Shown: positions 17,939 to 26,441, numbered from the stretch's first letter. The stretch is 64,000 bases of DNA from Deltaproteobacteria bacterium (GCA_016875395.1 VGRF01000004.1:62001-126000); one strand, 5' to 3'. Translations and numbers: made by a program. The notes: a model not told the origin generated them from the letters alone.

Positions 17939-19462
17939 ATGCAGATCACCGTTCAGTCCGCGGCGCTCGAAACGCTCAGCGCCGATGTGCTCGCCGTGCC
18001 GCTCGCGGAGCTCGATCCGGCGAAGGCGAAGCTGCCGGCGCAGCTTGCCGCGCTCGACCACGCGCTCGGCGGGCGCATCGCAGACGCAGTGCGCAGCGGA
18101 GACTTCACCGGCAAGAAGGGCGAGTCGCTCACGCTGCACGCGCCCGAGCGCGCGAAGGCGAAGCGCGTGCTGCTCGTGGGCGTCGGCGCTGAATCGAAGC
18201 TCGGGCTCGCCGCGCTGCGCGACCTCGCGGCGAGCGCGGTGCGCGAATGCGCAGCGCGCAAGGGCACGACGGTGGCGGTGCTCGCGCCGAATACGCGCCG
18301 CCACAAGCCGCCGGCGGCGTTTCAGGCGCTTGCGGAAGGCGCGCTGCTCGGGAGCTACCGCTTCGATCGCTACCTCGCAGCGAAGAAAGACAAGAAGGCC
18401 GTCGACAGCGTCGTGCTCGTGGTGCAGCGCGCCGCCGACAAGCGCGCCGCCGCAGCGGGCGCTGCGACGGGCGTGATTCTCGGTGAGAGCCAGAACCTCG
18501 CGCGCGCGCTCTCGAACGAGCCGCCGAACAAGCTGCCGCCGGCGGAGCTCGCGAAGGAAGCGGAGCGCGTCGCCAAGGAAGTCGGCCTCGAGTGCAAGGT
18601 GTTAGGGCGCGCGGAGCTCGAGAAGCGCGGCTTCGGCGCGATGCTCGCGGTGGCGCAGGGCAGCGCGAACGAGCCGCGCCTGATCGTGCTCGAGCACGGC
18701 GCGCCGCCGAAGAACGCGAAGAAAGGCGCGCGCAAGAAGCCGACGCTGTGCGTGATCGGCAAAGGCGTGTGCTTCGACTCCGGCGGGCTCTCGCTGAAGC
18801 CCGCCGCGAGCATGGAGAAGATGAAGCACGACATGTCGGGCGGCGCGGCCGTGATCGGCGCACTGCGCGCCGCGGCGCTGCTGAAGCTGCCGCTCCACGT
18901 CGTGGGCCTGATCGGCGCGGTGGAGAACATGCCGAGCGGCACGGCCTACCGGCCCGACGACATCGTCACGACGCTGTCCGGCCAGACGATCGCGATCGCC
19001 AACACCGACGCCGAGGGCCGCCTCGTGCTCGCCGACGTACTGCACCACGCGCGCACGACCTACGAGCCTGCCGCGATGATCGACCTCGCGACGCTCACCG
19101 GCGCGTGCGGCGTCGCAGTCGGCACGTGGTGCGCCGCGGTGCTCGGCAACGACCAGCGCCTGGTCGGGAAGATCCTCGCCGCGGGCGAGACCACGGGGGA
19201 GCGCTACTGGCAGCTGCCGCTCTGGGACGTGCACAAGGAGCACATGCGCGGCCAGATCGCCGACGTGAAGCAGACCGGCGGCCCGCACGGCGGCACGATC
19301 ACCGCCGCCGCGATGCTGTGGCACTTCGTCGGGGAGACGCCGTGGGCGCACCTCGACATCGCGCCGGTCAGCGACACCGACAAGACCACGTCGCTGCAGC
19401 CGCTCGGCGCCACGGGCTTCGGCGTGCGCTCGGTGGTGGAGGTGCTGCGCGGCTGGAAGTGA
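17939..19462 (+). CDS. pepA: Leucyl aminopeptidase (M17)
   Basis: 507 aa. Start ATG 17939 has a clear AAGGAGA ribosome site at 17924-17930. The di-metal catalytic core is complete: VIGKGVCFDSGGLSLKP, MKHDMSGGAAV, the M17 signature NTDAEGRL at residues 355-362 and DLATLTGAC. A cytosolic enzyme removing N-terminal residues from peptides. In E. coli the protein also binds DNA at Xer sites, which cannot be inferred here. It is divergent from tolQ. Confidence 0.97.
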   Translation: MQITVQSAALETLSADVLAVPLAELDPAKAKLPAQLAALDHALGGRIADAVRSGDFTGKKGESLTLHAPERAKAKRVLLVGVGAESKLGLAALRDLAASAVRECAARKGTTVAVLAPNTRRHKPPAAFQALAEGALLGSYRFDRYLAAKKDKKAVDSVVLVVQRAADKRAAAAGAATGVILGESQNLARALSNEPPNKLPPAELAKEAERVAKEVGLECKVLGRAELEKRGFGAMLAVAQGSANEPRLIVLEHGAPPKNAKKGARKKPTLCVIGKGVCFDSGGLSLKPAASMEKMKHDMSGGAAVIGALRAAALLKLPLHVVGLIGAVENMPSGTAYRPDDIVTTLSGQTIAIANTDAEGRLVLADVLHHARTTYEPAAMIDLATLTGACGVAVGTWCAAVLGNDQRLVGKILAAGETTGERYWQLPLWDVHKEHMRGQIADVKQTGGPHGGTITAAAMLWHFVGETPWAHLDIAPVSDTDKTTSLQPLGATGFGVRSVVEVLRGWK

Positions 19463-19729
19463 GAGTCGTTCCGCTCGGGGTCTCACCCCGGGAGGCGAAT
19501 TCCGGCGCGGCGCATCGCCTCGCCCAGAACCGGCAGCTCTCGCGCAAGTCGTACACCGCATCTCGGGTCGACTTGGTCGAATAACTCCTTATCGTGCGCG
19601 TCCGATCTCGCGCCGGGCCATGGGGGGCCGGCGTCGCGCGGGATGGCCCGCGAGCAGGAACTCCCTCCACTTCCACATGCGCCACCCGACTCGCAGCGCG
19701 AGCGGGAACTGGCAGGAGAAATCGAAGCG

Positions 19730-20104
19730 ATGCGTTTCTGGATGACTGGCCTGGCACTCGTTCTCAGCGGCGGCTTCGCCGCCTCGGCGATCGCGGGCGA
19801 CGCCGCCGCTGGCAAGCTCGTGTACACGGGCAAGGGCACGTGCTGGACGTGTCACGGCCAGACGGGCAAGGGCGACGGCCCGGCCGGCAAGGCGCTGAAC
19901 CCGCCGCCGCGCGACTTCTCGGTCGGCGCGTTCCGATTTGACGCCGACAAGAACGGCAAGCCCGGCGAGGACGCCGACCTGCGGCTCGTGGTCCAGAAGG
20001 GTGCGGCCCCGTTCGGCGGCAACCCGGCGATGGCGCCGTGGGGCCACCTCTCGGCGAAGGAAATCGACGACGTGGTCGCCTTCGTCCGCTCGCTGCACAA
20101 GTAA
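19730..20104 (+). CDS. Exported class I cytochrome c
   Basis: 124 aa; ATG 19730 follows GCAGGAGAA. The signal peptide ends near ASAIAGD; the heme-binding motif is C38-W-T-C41-H42 and Met101 in NPAMAPWG is the likely axial ligand. Helix EIDDVVAFVRSLHK closes the fold. A periplasmic electron carrier with no dedicated partner beside it; followed by a strong terminator. Confidence 0.9.
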   Translation: MRFWMTGLALVLSGGFAASAIAGDAAAGKLVYTGKGTCWTCHGQTGKGDGPAGKALNPPPRDFSVGAFRFDADKNGKPGEDADLRLVVQKGAAPFGGNPAMAPWGHLSAKEIDDVVAFVRSLHK

Positions 20105-20148
20105 GCGGACCGCGCCGCCTGCACCGCGGGCGAGCGCAACGCTGACGC

Positions 20149-20174
20149 GGGGCCGGGTCGCGAGACCCGGCCCC
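20149..20174 (+). terminator. Rho-independent terminator after cytochrome c
   Basis: A perfect 11-bp stem (20149-20159 with 20164-20174) with a GCGA tetraloop is followed by GTTTGTTTTGG. It isolates the cytochrome from rpoH 46 nt further on. Confidence 0.85.
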
Positions 20175-20219
20175 GTTTGTTTTGGTTTCTTGCGAGCGCG
20201 CGATTAGGTTGCGAAAGCG

Positions 20220-21167
20220 ATGGCGGACGACGAGCTCGAACGCGAAGTGACGATGCTGCCGGTGCCGGCCGCGCCCGCTCTGCCGGCGCCGGTCGACGAG
20301 GCCGGGCTCGGCCGCGTCGACTCGCTCACGCGCTACATGGCGCAGCTGCGCGCCTACCCGCCGATCTCGCGCGAGGAAGAGCAAGAGCTCGCGCTGCGCT
20401 GGGTCTCGACGCACGACCCCGAGGCGGGCCGCCGCCTCGTGCTCGCGAACCTGCGCCTCGTGGTGAAGATCGCGATGGAGTACCGGCGCGCGTGGACGAA
20501 CACGCTCGACCTCATTCAAGAGGGCAACCTCGGCCTGCTTCAGGCGGTGCAGCGCTTCGACCCTTATCAGGAGGTGAAGCTCGCCACCTACGCCGCGTAC
20601 TGGATCCGCGCGTTCATCCTCAAGTACCTGATCGACAACATTCGCCTCGTGCGGCTCGGCTCGACGCGCGCGGAGCGCAAGCTCTTCTTCCGCCTCAACA
20701 AGGAGAAGCGCGAGCTACAGCGGCTCGGCTTCGAGCCGACGTCGAAGCTGATCGCCGAGCGCCTCGACGTGACCGAGGGCGACGTCGAGTCGATGGAGCA
20801 GCGCCTCGGCGGGAGCGACCTCTCGATGGAGGCGCCGATCGGCGACGACGAGGGCGGCGCGCGCTTCGGCGACCTCGTCGCTTCTCCCGAGCCGAGCGTC
20901 GAGGCGCAGGTCGCGGACGAGGACTTGCGCGAGACGTTCCGGGGCCACGTGAAGGCGTTCGCGGACAACTTGAAGCCGCGCGAGCAGCGCGTCATGCAGG
21001 CGCGCATCCTCGCCGAGGAGCCGCTCACGCTGCAGGCGCTCGGCGACGAGATGGGCCTCACGCGCGAGCGCATCCGGCAGATCGAGAAGAGCCTCGTCGA
21101 CGACCTGCGCGACTACCTGAAGGAGAAGGTCGTCGACTTCGACTACTACGCGCCGAGCGACGACTGA
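20220..21167 (+). CDS. rpoH: RNA polymerase heat-shock sigma factor (sigma-32)
   Basis: 315 aa. Region 2 has LANLRLVVKIAMEYRR, DLIQEGNLGLLQAVQRFDP and LATYAAYWIRAFI; the RpoH box ERKLFFRLNKEK is at ~152-163, which separates it from RpoD and RpoS. Region 4 ends with LGDEMGLTRERIRQIE. It directs heat-shock transcription. The stop overlaps the acylphosphatase start (TGATG). Confidence 0.94.
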   Translation: MADDELEREVTMLPVPAAPALPAPVDEAGLGRVDSLTRYMAQLRAYPPISREEEQELALRWVSTHDPEAGRRLVLANLRLVVKIAMEYRRAWTNTLDLIQEGNLGLLQAVQRFDPYQEVKLATYAAYWIRAFILKYLIDNIRLVRLGSTRAERKLFFRLNKEKRELQRLGFEPTSKLIAERLDVTEGDVESMEQRLGGSDLSMEAPIGDDEGGARFGDLVASPEPSVEAQVADEDLRETFRGHVKAFADNLKPREQRVMQARILAEEPLTLQALGDEMGLTRERIRQIEKSLVDDLRDYLKEKVVDFDYYAPSDD

Positions 21168-21439
21168 TGCCCAGCGTCCGCAAGCGCGTGGTTGTTACGG
21201 GCCGCGTCCAGGGCGTCGCGTTCCGCGCCTCGACGCACGCCCAGGCGACGCGCCTCGGCGTCGCGGGCTGGGTGAAGAACCGCGCGGACGGCGCCGTCGA
21301 AGCCGCGCTCGAGGGAGACGCCGCCGCCGTGGAAGCGCTGATCGCATTCTGCCGCCGCGGCCCGCGCTTCGCGGAGGTGCGCAGCGTGGACGTGGTGGAC
21401 GAGCCCGCGGAAGGCCTCACGGAGTTCGCGATTCGATGA
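21167..21439 (+). CDS. acyP: Acylphosphatase
   Basis: 90 aa. VVVTGRVQGVAFRAST carries the catalytic Arg20, and VAGWVKNRADGAVEAALEG carries the conserved Asn. It hydrolyses acyl phosphates such as carbamoyl or acetyl phosphate. Translationally coupled: it starts on the last base of the rpoH stop and ends overlapping the DUF192 gene. Confidence 0.95.
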   Translation: MPSVRKRVVVTGRVQGVAFRASTHAQATRLGVAGWVKNRADGAVEAALEGDAAAVEALIAFCRRGPRFAEVRSVDVVDEPAEGLTEFAIR

Positions 21440-21882
21440 CCGCACTCGTGCGCCGTGCGCTCGCCGCCCTGCTCGCGCTCCACCTCGGCGCCGCCGCAGT
21501 CGCGGCCGAAAAACGCCCCGAGGTCGTGCTCGACGAGCGCATCCGTGTCGCGGTCGACGTGGTCGAAACGCCCGCGCTGCGCGAACGCGGGCTGTCGGGC
21601 CGCGCCGACCTCGGCGAGCACGAGGGCATGCTCTTCCTCTTCCCGACGCAGAAGATCCAATCCTTCTGGATGAAGGAGATGAACTTCGCGATCGACATCC
21701 TCTGGGTCCGCGATGGCCAGATCGTGGGCATGTCCGAGAACCTTCCGCCGCCGCCGCGCATGTTGATGGTGCTGCCGCGCTACGCCTCGCCGGTGCCGTG
21801 CGACATCGTGCTCGAAGTGCGCGCGGGGCAGGCCAAGCGCTGGGGCCTCGCGATCGGGGATTCGGTGCGCATCGAGCGGTAA
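21436..21882 (+). CDS. DUF192 exported protein
   Basis: 148 aa. Signal peptide MTALVRRALAALLALHLGAAA, then the DUF192 core: RERGLSGRADLGEHEGMLFL, KIQSFWMKEMNFAIDILWV and VLEVRAGQAKRWGL. A small periplasmic beta-fold of unknown function, often next to acylphosphatases or cold-shock genes. The start overlaps acyP (ATGA). Confidence 0.9.
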   Translation: MTALVRRALAALLALHLGAAAVAAEKRPEVVLDERIRVAVDVVETPALRERGLSGRADLGEHEGMLFLFPTQKIQSFWMKEMNFAIDILWVRDGQIVGMSENLPPPPRMLMVLPRYASPVPCDIVLEVRAGQAKRWGLAIGDSVRIER

Positions 21883-21924
21883 GCCGCTCTCAACCCGCGC
21901 CGCGCGCGCGCCGAAAACCGAGGC

Positions 21925-22614
21925 ATGGCCGCCGACGCCCCGATGCTCTTCGTCCCCCCGCAGCTTCCGCTGCGGCTCGAGCCCGGTCGTGAAGTCGTGA
22001 TCGGCCGCAGCGTCGAGTGCGAGCTGCGGGTTCCCGCCGTCGCCGCCTCGCGGCGGCACGCCGCCGTGATCTGGCGCGATGGCGCGGTGCTGGTGCGCGA
22101 TCTCGGCAGCACGAACGGCACGCTGGTGAACGGCGCCAAGATCGAGGGCGAGCGCTCGCTCGATCCCGGCGATCGCATCGAGGTCGGCGGCATCAGCGTC
22201 ACGTTCTGCCGCATCGACGCGAGCTACGCGCAGACCAGCGCGCCCGCGGACCGCACGGTCGTCTCCTTCGATCCTGCGCCCGCACCGCAGGCGTCCGCGC
22301 TGCGCGGCGATCTCGCGAAGATTCCGCTCTTTGCCGTGCTGCAAATGCTGGAGATGGGTGGCCAGAGCGGCTGTCTTGCAGTGGAGAGCGCGGCCGGCGA
22401 GTGCGCGATGTGGCTGGTGAGCGGCCGGGTCGTGCACGCCGAGGCCTCGAAGCAGCGCGGCATCGAGGCCGCCTTCGAGCTCGCCCAGATCGAAGCGGGC
22501 CGTTTCGAGTTCACGCCGGGCAGCCCGCCGCCGGAGCAGAGCTTCGAGATGTCCGTCACCGAGATCATTCTCGAAGCGTCGCGCCTGCTCGACGAGGCGA
22601 ACGCGGCTCAGTGA
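21925..22614 (+). CDS. FHA domain + DUF4388 (PATAN) protein
   Basis: 229 aa. Residues ~15-90 are a forkhead-associated domain (VVIGRSVECELRVPAVAASR, RRHA, DLGSTNGTLVNG) that binds phosphothreonine. After an Ala/Pro linker, ~130-225 is a DUF4388 domain (LRGDLAKIPLFAVLQMLEMG, SGRVVHAE, GIEAAFEL, FEFTPG). This pairing is common in myxobacteria-type genomes and points to Ser/Thr-kinase signalling. Its 3' end overlaps the convergent peptidase gene by 7 nt. Confidence 0.88.
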   Translation: MAADAPMLFVPPQLPLRLEPGREVVIGRSVECELRVPAVAASRRHAAVIWRDGAVLVRDLGSTNGTLVNGAKIEGERSLDPGDRIEVGGISVTFCRIDASYAQTSAPADRTVVSFDPAPAPQASALRGDLAKIPLFAVLQMLEMGGQSGCLAVESAAGECAMWLVSGRVVHAEASKQRGIEAAFELAQIEAGRFEFTPGSPPPEQSFEMSVTEIILEASRLLDEANAAQ

Positions 22615-23891
22615 GCCTTCGCGGCTGCGACGCGGCCGGCCGTCAGCTCGCGGCGCACCGCCGCGTCCACGCCGTCCGTGTCGTGACCGCACGCTTCGCG
22701 CAGCGCTGCGTCGATGCCCACGCCGCGGCCGAGGCTCCGTAACAACTCGGCGCGCGCCGGCGCGCTGGTGTGGCGCACGAGCCAGTCCGCCGTCGCGGTC
22801 GAGATCGCGTAGGCGAGCCGCGCCTCGCGGTCGCTGAGCCCGCTGAAGCTCGGCGCGATGCGGCGCAGCGAGAGCCACGCGTCGTCTGCGATCGCGCTGC
22901 GCAGCTGTGTCTCTTCCGCGCGCGAGAGCGCGGGGCGCTTCAGCGCAGTGCGCTCGAGCCACTCCGCGAGCCCCTCGTTGAGCCAGTACGGCCCGTCGCC
23001 GCCGGTTTGAAGCTTGAACAGCGCGTGCGTGTACTCGTGCACGAGCAGTCCGCGAAGCTCTCCGCCGGGGTGCGCCGCCGAGACGACGTGAATCCGGCCA
23101 TCGAAGAAGCCCACGGTCTGGAACGAGAAGCGATGCGCGTGCGCGCGCGCGTAGTTCGCACGGCCGTAGAGCACGACGCCGAGCGGATCCGCTGGAGCGA
23201 GCCCGAGCGCGGCGCCGACGTGCGCGCGCGTGTCGTCGAGGATGCGCGCGACGGTGGCGCCGTACGCGGCGCCGCCCGCCTCGAGCAGCGACGTGTCGGC
23301 GTCGATCGCGAAGTCGGGATGCCTCAGCGCGACGAAGCGCGGCTCGCGCTCGCCCTGCAGCGCCTGTAGGCGGCGCTCGTCGTCGAGCTGCGCCAAGCGC
23401 CGGCGCGCAGACGCGCGCCACGCGTCGTAGTCCTCGCCCGCGACGGAGAGGAACGCGCGCAGATGCGCCTCGGCGGCGTCGAGATGCCCGCGGCGGCTCT
23501 GGATCAGGGCGAGGTAAAAGTGCGCCTCGGGGCGACCCGCGTCGCGCCGTAACACCTCGTGCAGGCGCGCCACCGCAAGCTGCGTGTCGCCCCGCCGGAG
23601 ATCGACGAGCGCCTCGCGCACTGCTCGGTAGGCGCGGTCGTCCTCGGAGCTGCTCGCGCCGCGCTCGGGCGGAAGCGGCGGCGCAGCGCGCGTCCCCGCC
23701 CACAGCTCGCGGGCTTCGCTGACCGCGCGTGCACTCGCGGGCGCGTTGTCGTTCGTGGCGTGCATGACGCCCCGCTCGTCCACCCACACGCGAATCTCCG
23801 CAGGCGTGAGGCACACGAGTGCCGCAAGCGCGCAGACGCCGTGGGCGGTAGAGCGCAGCGCAGACGAGAAGCGACGCCGCGAGACAGTCAC
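22608..23891 (-). CDS. DUF4124 / TPR / gluzincin (peptidase MA-like) protein
   Basis: 427 aa, GTG start. A signal region is followed by a DUF4124-like strand (AEIRVWVDERGVMHATND), a TPR-like middle (AVARLHEVLRRDAGRPEAHF, LDAAEAHLRAFL) and a zinc-peptidase domain with H285-E-Y-T-H289 and the downstream E306 (WLNEGLAEWLE). The metal triad looks intact, so activity is plausible. Probably periplasmic; target unknown. Confidence 0.8.
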   Translation of the reverse strand: MTVSRRRFSSALRSTAHGVCALAALVCLTPAEIRVWVDERGVMHATNDNAPASARAVSEARELWAGTRAAPPLPPERGASSSEDDRAYRAVREALVDLRRGDTQLAVARLHEVLRRDAGRPEAHFYLALIQSRRGHLDAAEAHLRAFLSVAGEDYDAWRASARRRLAQLDDERRLQALQGEREPRFVALRHPDFAIDADTSLLEAGGAAYGATVARILDDTRAHVGAALGLAPADPLGVVLYGRANYARAHAHRFSFQTVGFFDGRIHVVSAAHPGGELRGLLVHEYTHALFKLQTGGDGPYWLNEGLAEWLERTALKRPALSRAEETQLRSAIADDAWLSLRRIAPSFSGLSDREARLAYAISTATADWLVRHTSAPARAELLRSLGRGVGIDAALREACGHDTDGVDAAVRRELTAGRVAAAKAH

Positions 23892-24023
23892 GCGTGTAGG
23901 TGCCGCTGCGTGCCGCGGAAGCGACGTGTAGCCGGCGCGCAGCGGGGCAGCAGATCGACGGCACTCGTCGCGGAAGTCGCGCAGCGTCCGTGCAGAATTC
24001 GCCGCGTGCGGCGCGCCGTGGAT

Positions 24024-24503
24024 TCAGTGCTTGTGCGCGTGTTGCCCCATGCGCTTCGTCGCCTCGCCGACCAGATGACCGAGCTCCGGCAGTGCGAGGC
24101 GCTCCATGGCGAGTCGAATCGCCGCGGGCGACCCCGGGAGCCCGAACACGACCTTGCCGCTGCGCGAGCCCGCAAACGCGCGCGACAGCATCGCCGCGGG
24201 GCCGATCTCCTGGAACGAGAGCATGCGGAACAGCTCGCCGAAGCCCGGCAGCTCGCGCTCGAGCAGCGGGCGCACGGCCTCGGGCGTGACGTCGCGCGGC
24301 GAAGTCCCGGTGCCGCCGGTGAGCATCACGGCGCGGCACGCCTCGGTCGCGAGCGCGCGCTGGAGCGCGCCGCGAATCGCCTCGACGTCGTCGCGCACGA
24401 TCTCGCGCGACACGACGGCGTGCCCCGCGCCGGCGATCAGCTGCGCGAGCAGATCGCCCCCGCTGTCGGTCTCCGGCGTGCGCGTATCGCTCACCGTAAT
24501 CAC
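24024..24503 (-). CDS. moaB: Molybdopterin adenylyltransferase-type protein (MoaB/Mog)
   Basis: 159 aa from GTG 24503. Family blocks: DTRTPETDSGGDLLAQL, the MPT-binding MLTGGTGTSPRDVTPEAV and VFGLPGSPAAIRLAME. It adenylates molybdopterin before molybdate insertion, or is a MoaB paralogue. The GTG leaves only a stub of strand 1 (VITVSD); in-frame coding (APKSVGCAVITVSD) continues 25 codons further to CTG 24578, which overlaps the moaDE stop as CTGA. No ATG/GTG/TTG lies in that extension, so CTG may be the true start. Confidence 0.88.
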   Translation of the reverse strand: MITVSDTRTPETDSGGDLLAQLIAGAGHAVVSREIVRDDVEAIRGALQRALATEACRAVMLTGGTGTSPRDVTPEAVRPLLERELPGFGELFRMLSFQEIGPAAMLSRAFAGSRSGKVVFGLPGSPAAIRLAMERLALPELGHLVGEATKRMGQHAHKH

Positions 24504-24574
24504 TGCGCAGCCGACGCTCTTCGGCGCGCTCGCGTGATGCTGCGCCGCGGCGGGCGAGTGCTTGGGAGCCGTGC

Positions 24575-25237
24575 TCAGGCGTGATCCTCGACCCAGTACT
24601 CACCGCTCTCCGCGAACTCTTTCTTCCAGATCGGCACGCGCTGCTTCAGCACGTCGATCGTGTAGCGGCATGCGGCGAACGCCTCGGCGCGGTGTTTCGC
24701 CGCGGCGGCGACCACCACCGCGATTTCTCCGATCGGCAAGTGGCCGACGCGGTGCGCGACCGCGACGCGCGCGCCCCACTGCTGCGCGGCCTCGTCGCAG
24801 ATCTTCTCCATCTCGCGCTCGGCCATCTCGGGGTAGGCCTCGTACTCGAGGTGACGGATCGAGTGGCCGCGCGAGGCGTCGCGCACGGTGCCGACGAACG
24901 TGACGATGCCGCCGGTGTCGGGGCCGAGCACACGGTTCACGACCGCGCCGGTATCGAGCGGCTGGTCGGAGATCCAGCAGCGCTTGGGCTCGCTCCCGCC
25001 CGAAACCGGGGGCAAGAACGCGACCTCGTCCCCGTCCGCGAGCGCGTGCTCGAAGCCTACCACGTTCTGGTTCACCGCAACGCGCAGCTTCGCACCGAGC
25101 TTCTCGAACGCCGCGTGGTCGGCGGCGAGCAGCGCAAACAGCTCGGCCACGCGCGCGCCGGCGTCGAGCGAGACCGCGAGCTCCTTCGCGCCCGTGGCTT
25201 CTCGCAGCGACCCGAAGAGGCGAACCATGACCTGCAT
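24575..25237 (-). CDS. moaDE: MoaD-MoaE fusion (molybdopterin synthase)
   Basis: 220 aa. Residues 1-81 are MoaD (VRLFGSLREATGA, NVVGFEHALADGDEVAFLPP) ending in the functional Gly80-Gly81. The remainder is MoaE: GGIVTFVGTVRDASRG, LEYEAYPEMAE, VAHRVGHLPIGE, KHRAEAFAACRY and PIWKKEF with its catalytic lysines. MPT synthase inserts two sulfurs into precursor Z, and the MoaD terminal glycine must carry a thiocarboxylate, so the fusion presumably needs cleavage after GG, as described for mycobacterial MoaX. moaA and moaC are not in the window. Confidence 0.92.
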   Translation of the reverse strand: MQVMVRLFGSLREATGAKELAVSLDAGARVAELFALLAADHAAFEKLGAKLRVAVNQNVVGFEHALADGDEVAFLPPVSGGSEPKRCWISDQPLDTGAVVNRVLGPDTGGIVTFVGTVRDASRGHSIRHLEYEAYPEMAEREMEKICDEAAQQWGARVAVAHRVGHLPIGEIAVVVAAAAKHRAEAFAACRYTIDVLKQRVPIWKKEFAESGEYWVEDHA

Positions 25238-25314
25238 GGCGCGGCAACGTACCCAGGCCGCGAGTCGGCGGCGAGCGCGCTCAAGCCCCCGCGCGCGGCG
25301 GCCGAAGCGCGGTC

Positions 25315-25584
25315 ATGACCTCCGAGTTCGTGCGACCCCTGCGCAGCAAGATCGAGCTTGCGCTCGACCGCCTGCGGCCGGCGCTGATCGCCGATGGCGG
25401 CAACGTCGAGCTGCTCGAAGTCTCGGAGGAAGGCACCGCGCGCATCGAGTTTCAGGGCGCCTGCGCGACCTGCCCCGCGCAGGCCGCGACGCTGCGGCTG
25501 GCGCTCGAGCCGTACGTGAAGGCCGAGGTCCCGGAGGTCGCCGCGCTCGTACCGGTGACGACCATCGCGCGACCCGAGGCGTGA
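25315..25584 (+). CDS. NifU C-terminal-domain (Fe-S scaffold) protein
   Basis: 89 aa. LRPALIADGGNVELLEV and GACATCPAQAATLRLALE (Cys50, Cys53) match the NifU-C/Nfu domain, which binds a labile [4Fe-4S] cluster for transfer to apoproteins. A stand-alone short Nfu. It starts a plus-strand run of three small genes. Confidence 0.93.
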   Translation: MTSEFVRPLRSKIELALDRLRPALIADGGNVELLEVSEEGTARIEFQGACATCPAQAATLRLALEPYVKAEVPEVAALVPVTTIARPEA

Positions 25585-25617
25585 CCTCGTAGACTGCGCC
25601 CCGTTTCGGGGGGAGCG

Positions 25618-26151
25618 ATGGCGGCGCGCAAGAAGACTCGGCGCAAGCCTGCGCGGCGCGCGAAGGCGAAGTCGGCCGCGCGCCCTAACAAACGCGCGCG
25701 CAAGGGATCTTCGAAGCGCCGCGCCAAGAAGAAGCCCGCGAAGCCGACGCGGGCGCAATCTCCGCAAAAGCGCACCACGCTCGCCGCGCCCACTCCGAGG
25801 GCGCAGACGCATGCCGCGAAGCCGTCACTCGCGACCGCGCCCGCCGCGCCCTCCCCGTCACGCGGCTTCGCGCAGTCGCTCGCGCTGCTCGCGAGCGAGG
25901 CCGTGCGCGTCGGCGTCGTCGCGCACTGGTTCTCGCGCGGTGGAGTGGCGCAGCTCACGCTCGAAGCGCCGCTCGAGGCTGGCGAACGCCTGCACGTGCG
26001 CGGCGCGACGAGCGACTTCCTCGCGATCGCTACCTCGCTGCGCGTGAACCGCGCGGGAGTCGCCCGCGCTGAGCCCGGCGCCGCGAGCCTCGCGCTGCCA
26101 CAACGCGCGCGCCCGGGCGACGTCGTCTACGCCCTGCGAGCGCCCGCGTGA
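25618..26151 (+). CDS. Lys/Arg-rich-tail protein with EF-Tu-domain-2-like barrel
   Basis: 177 aa. Residues 1-~60 are strongly basic (K/R/A/P; e.g. KKTRRKPARRAKAKSAARP, KRRAKKKPAKP), like bacterial histone-H1-type tails. Residues ~95-175 (VGVVAHWFSRGGVAQLTLEA, PLEAGERLHVRGATSDFLAI, RPGDVVYALR) resemble the beta-barrel found in translation factors and at the C-terminus of U32 peptidases. No enzyme motif. It may bind nucleic acid; this is inference. Followed in GTGA overlap by the zinc-ribbon gene. Confidence 0.72.
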   Translation: MAARKKTRRKPARRAKAKSAARPNKRARKGSSKRRAKKKPAKPTRAQSPQKRTTLAAPTPRAQTHAAKPSLATAPAAPSPSRGFAQSLALLASEAVRVGVVAHWFSRGGVAQLTLEAPLEAGERLHVRGATSDFLAIATSLRVNRAGVARAEPGAASLALPQRARPGDVVYALRAPA

Positions 26152-26441
26152 CCTCGCTGCCGTGCCCGCACTGCGGCGGCGCGAGCCCGCTCGCGAGCTG
26201 GCTCGATCGCGCCGACGCGAAGCTCGCACCCGCGAACAGCGTGCGCGCGGAGTGCCCGCGCTGCGACGCCGAGGCGTACCTCGCGCTGCGCGCCGGCGAA
26301 GCCGCGATCGGCTCGCTCTCCCCCGCGCCCGCGCTGTTCCGCCCCGAGCGCCGCGCACAGATCGCGGGCCTCGACGTGCGCGAGCGCTTCGACCACGTCG
26401 CGGTCGCGCTCGAAGCGCGCAGCTGGCGGTTCGAGCCCTAG
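26148..26441 (+). CDS. Small zinc-ribbon protein
   Basis: 97 aa. Two C-x-x-C knuckles, LPCPHCGGAS and AECPRCDAEAYLAL, flank a short loop, typical of a rubredoxin-like ribbon. The remainder is a helical and strand tail with no recognised family. GTG start overlaps the preceding stop, so it is probably translated with the basic-tail protein. Function unknown. Confidence 0.7.
   Translation: MTSLPCPHCGGASPLASWLDRADAKLAPANSVRAECPRCDAEAYLALRAGEAAIGSLSPAPALFRPERRAQIAGLDVRERFDHVAVALEARSWRFEP

Noticed and set aside
19463-19729. Gene or RNA in the 267-bp gap before cytochrome c
   Set aside because: Only weak hairpins such as CGGGGT-CTC-ACCCCG near 19478 without a T-run, and no conserved coding signal.
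21058-24603. A 3.5-kb open frame on the minus strand (over 1100 codons)
   Set aside because: It lies antisense to rpoH, acyP, DUF192 and FHA and out of frame with the peptidase and moaB; composition is almost pure Arg/Ala/Gly noise of a GC-rich genome.
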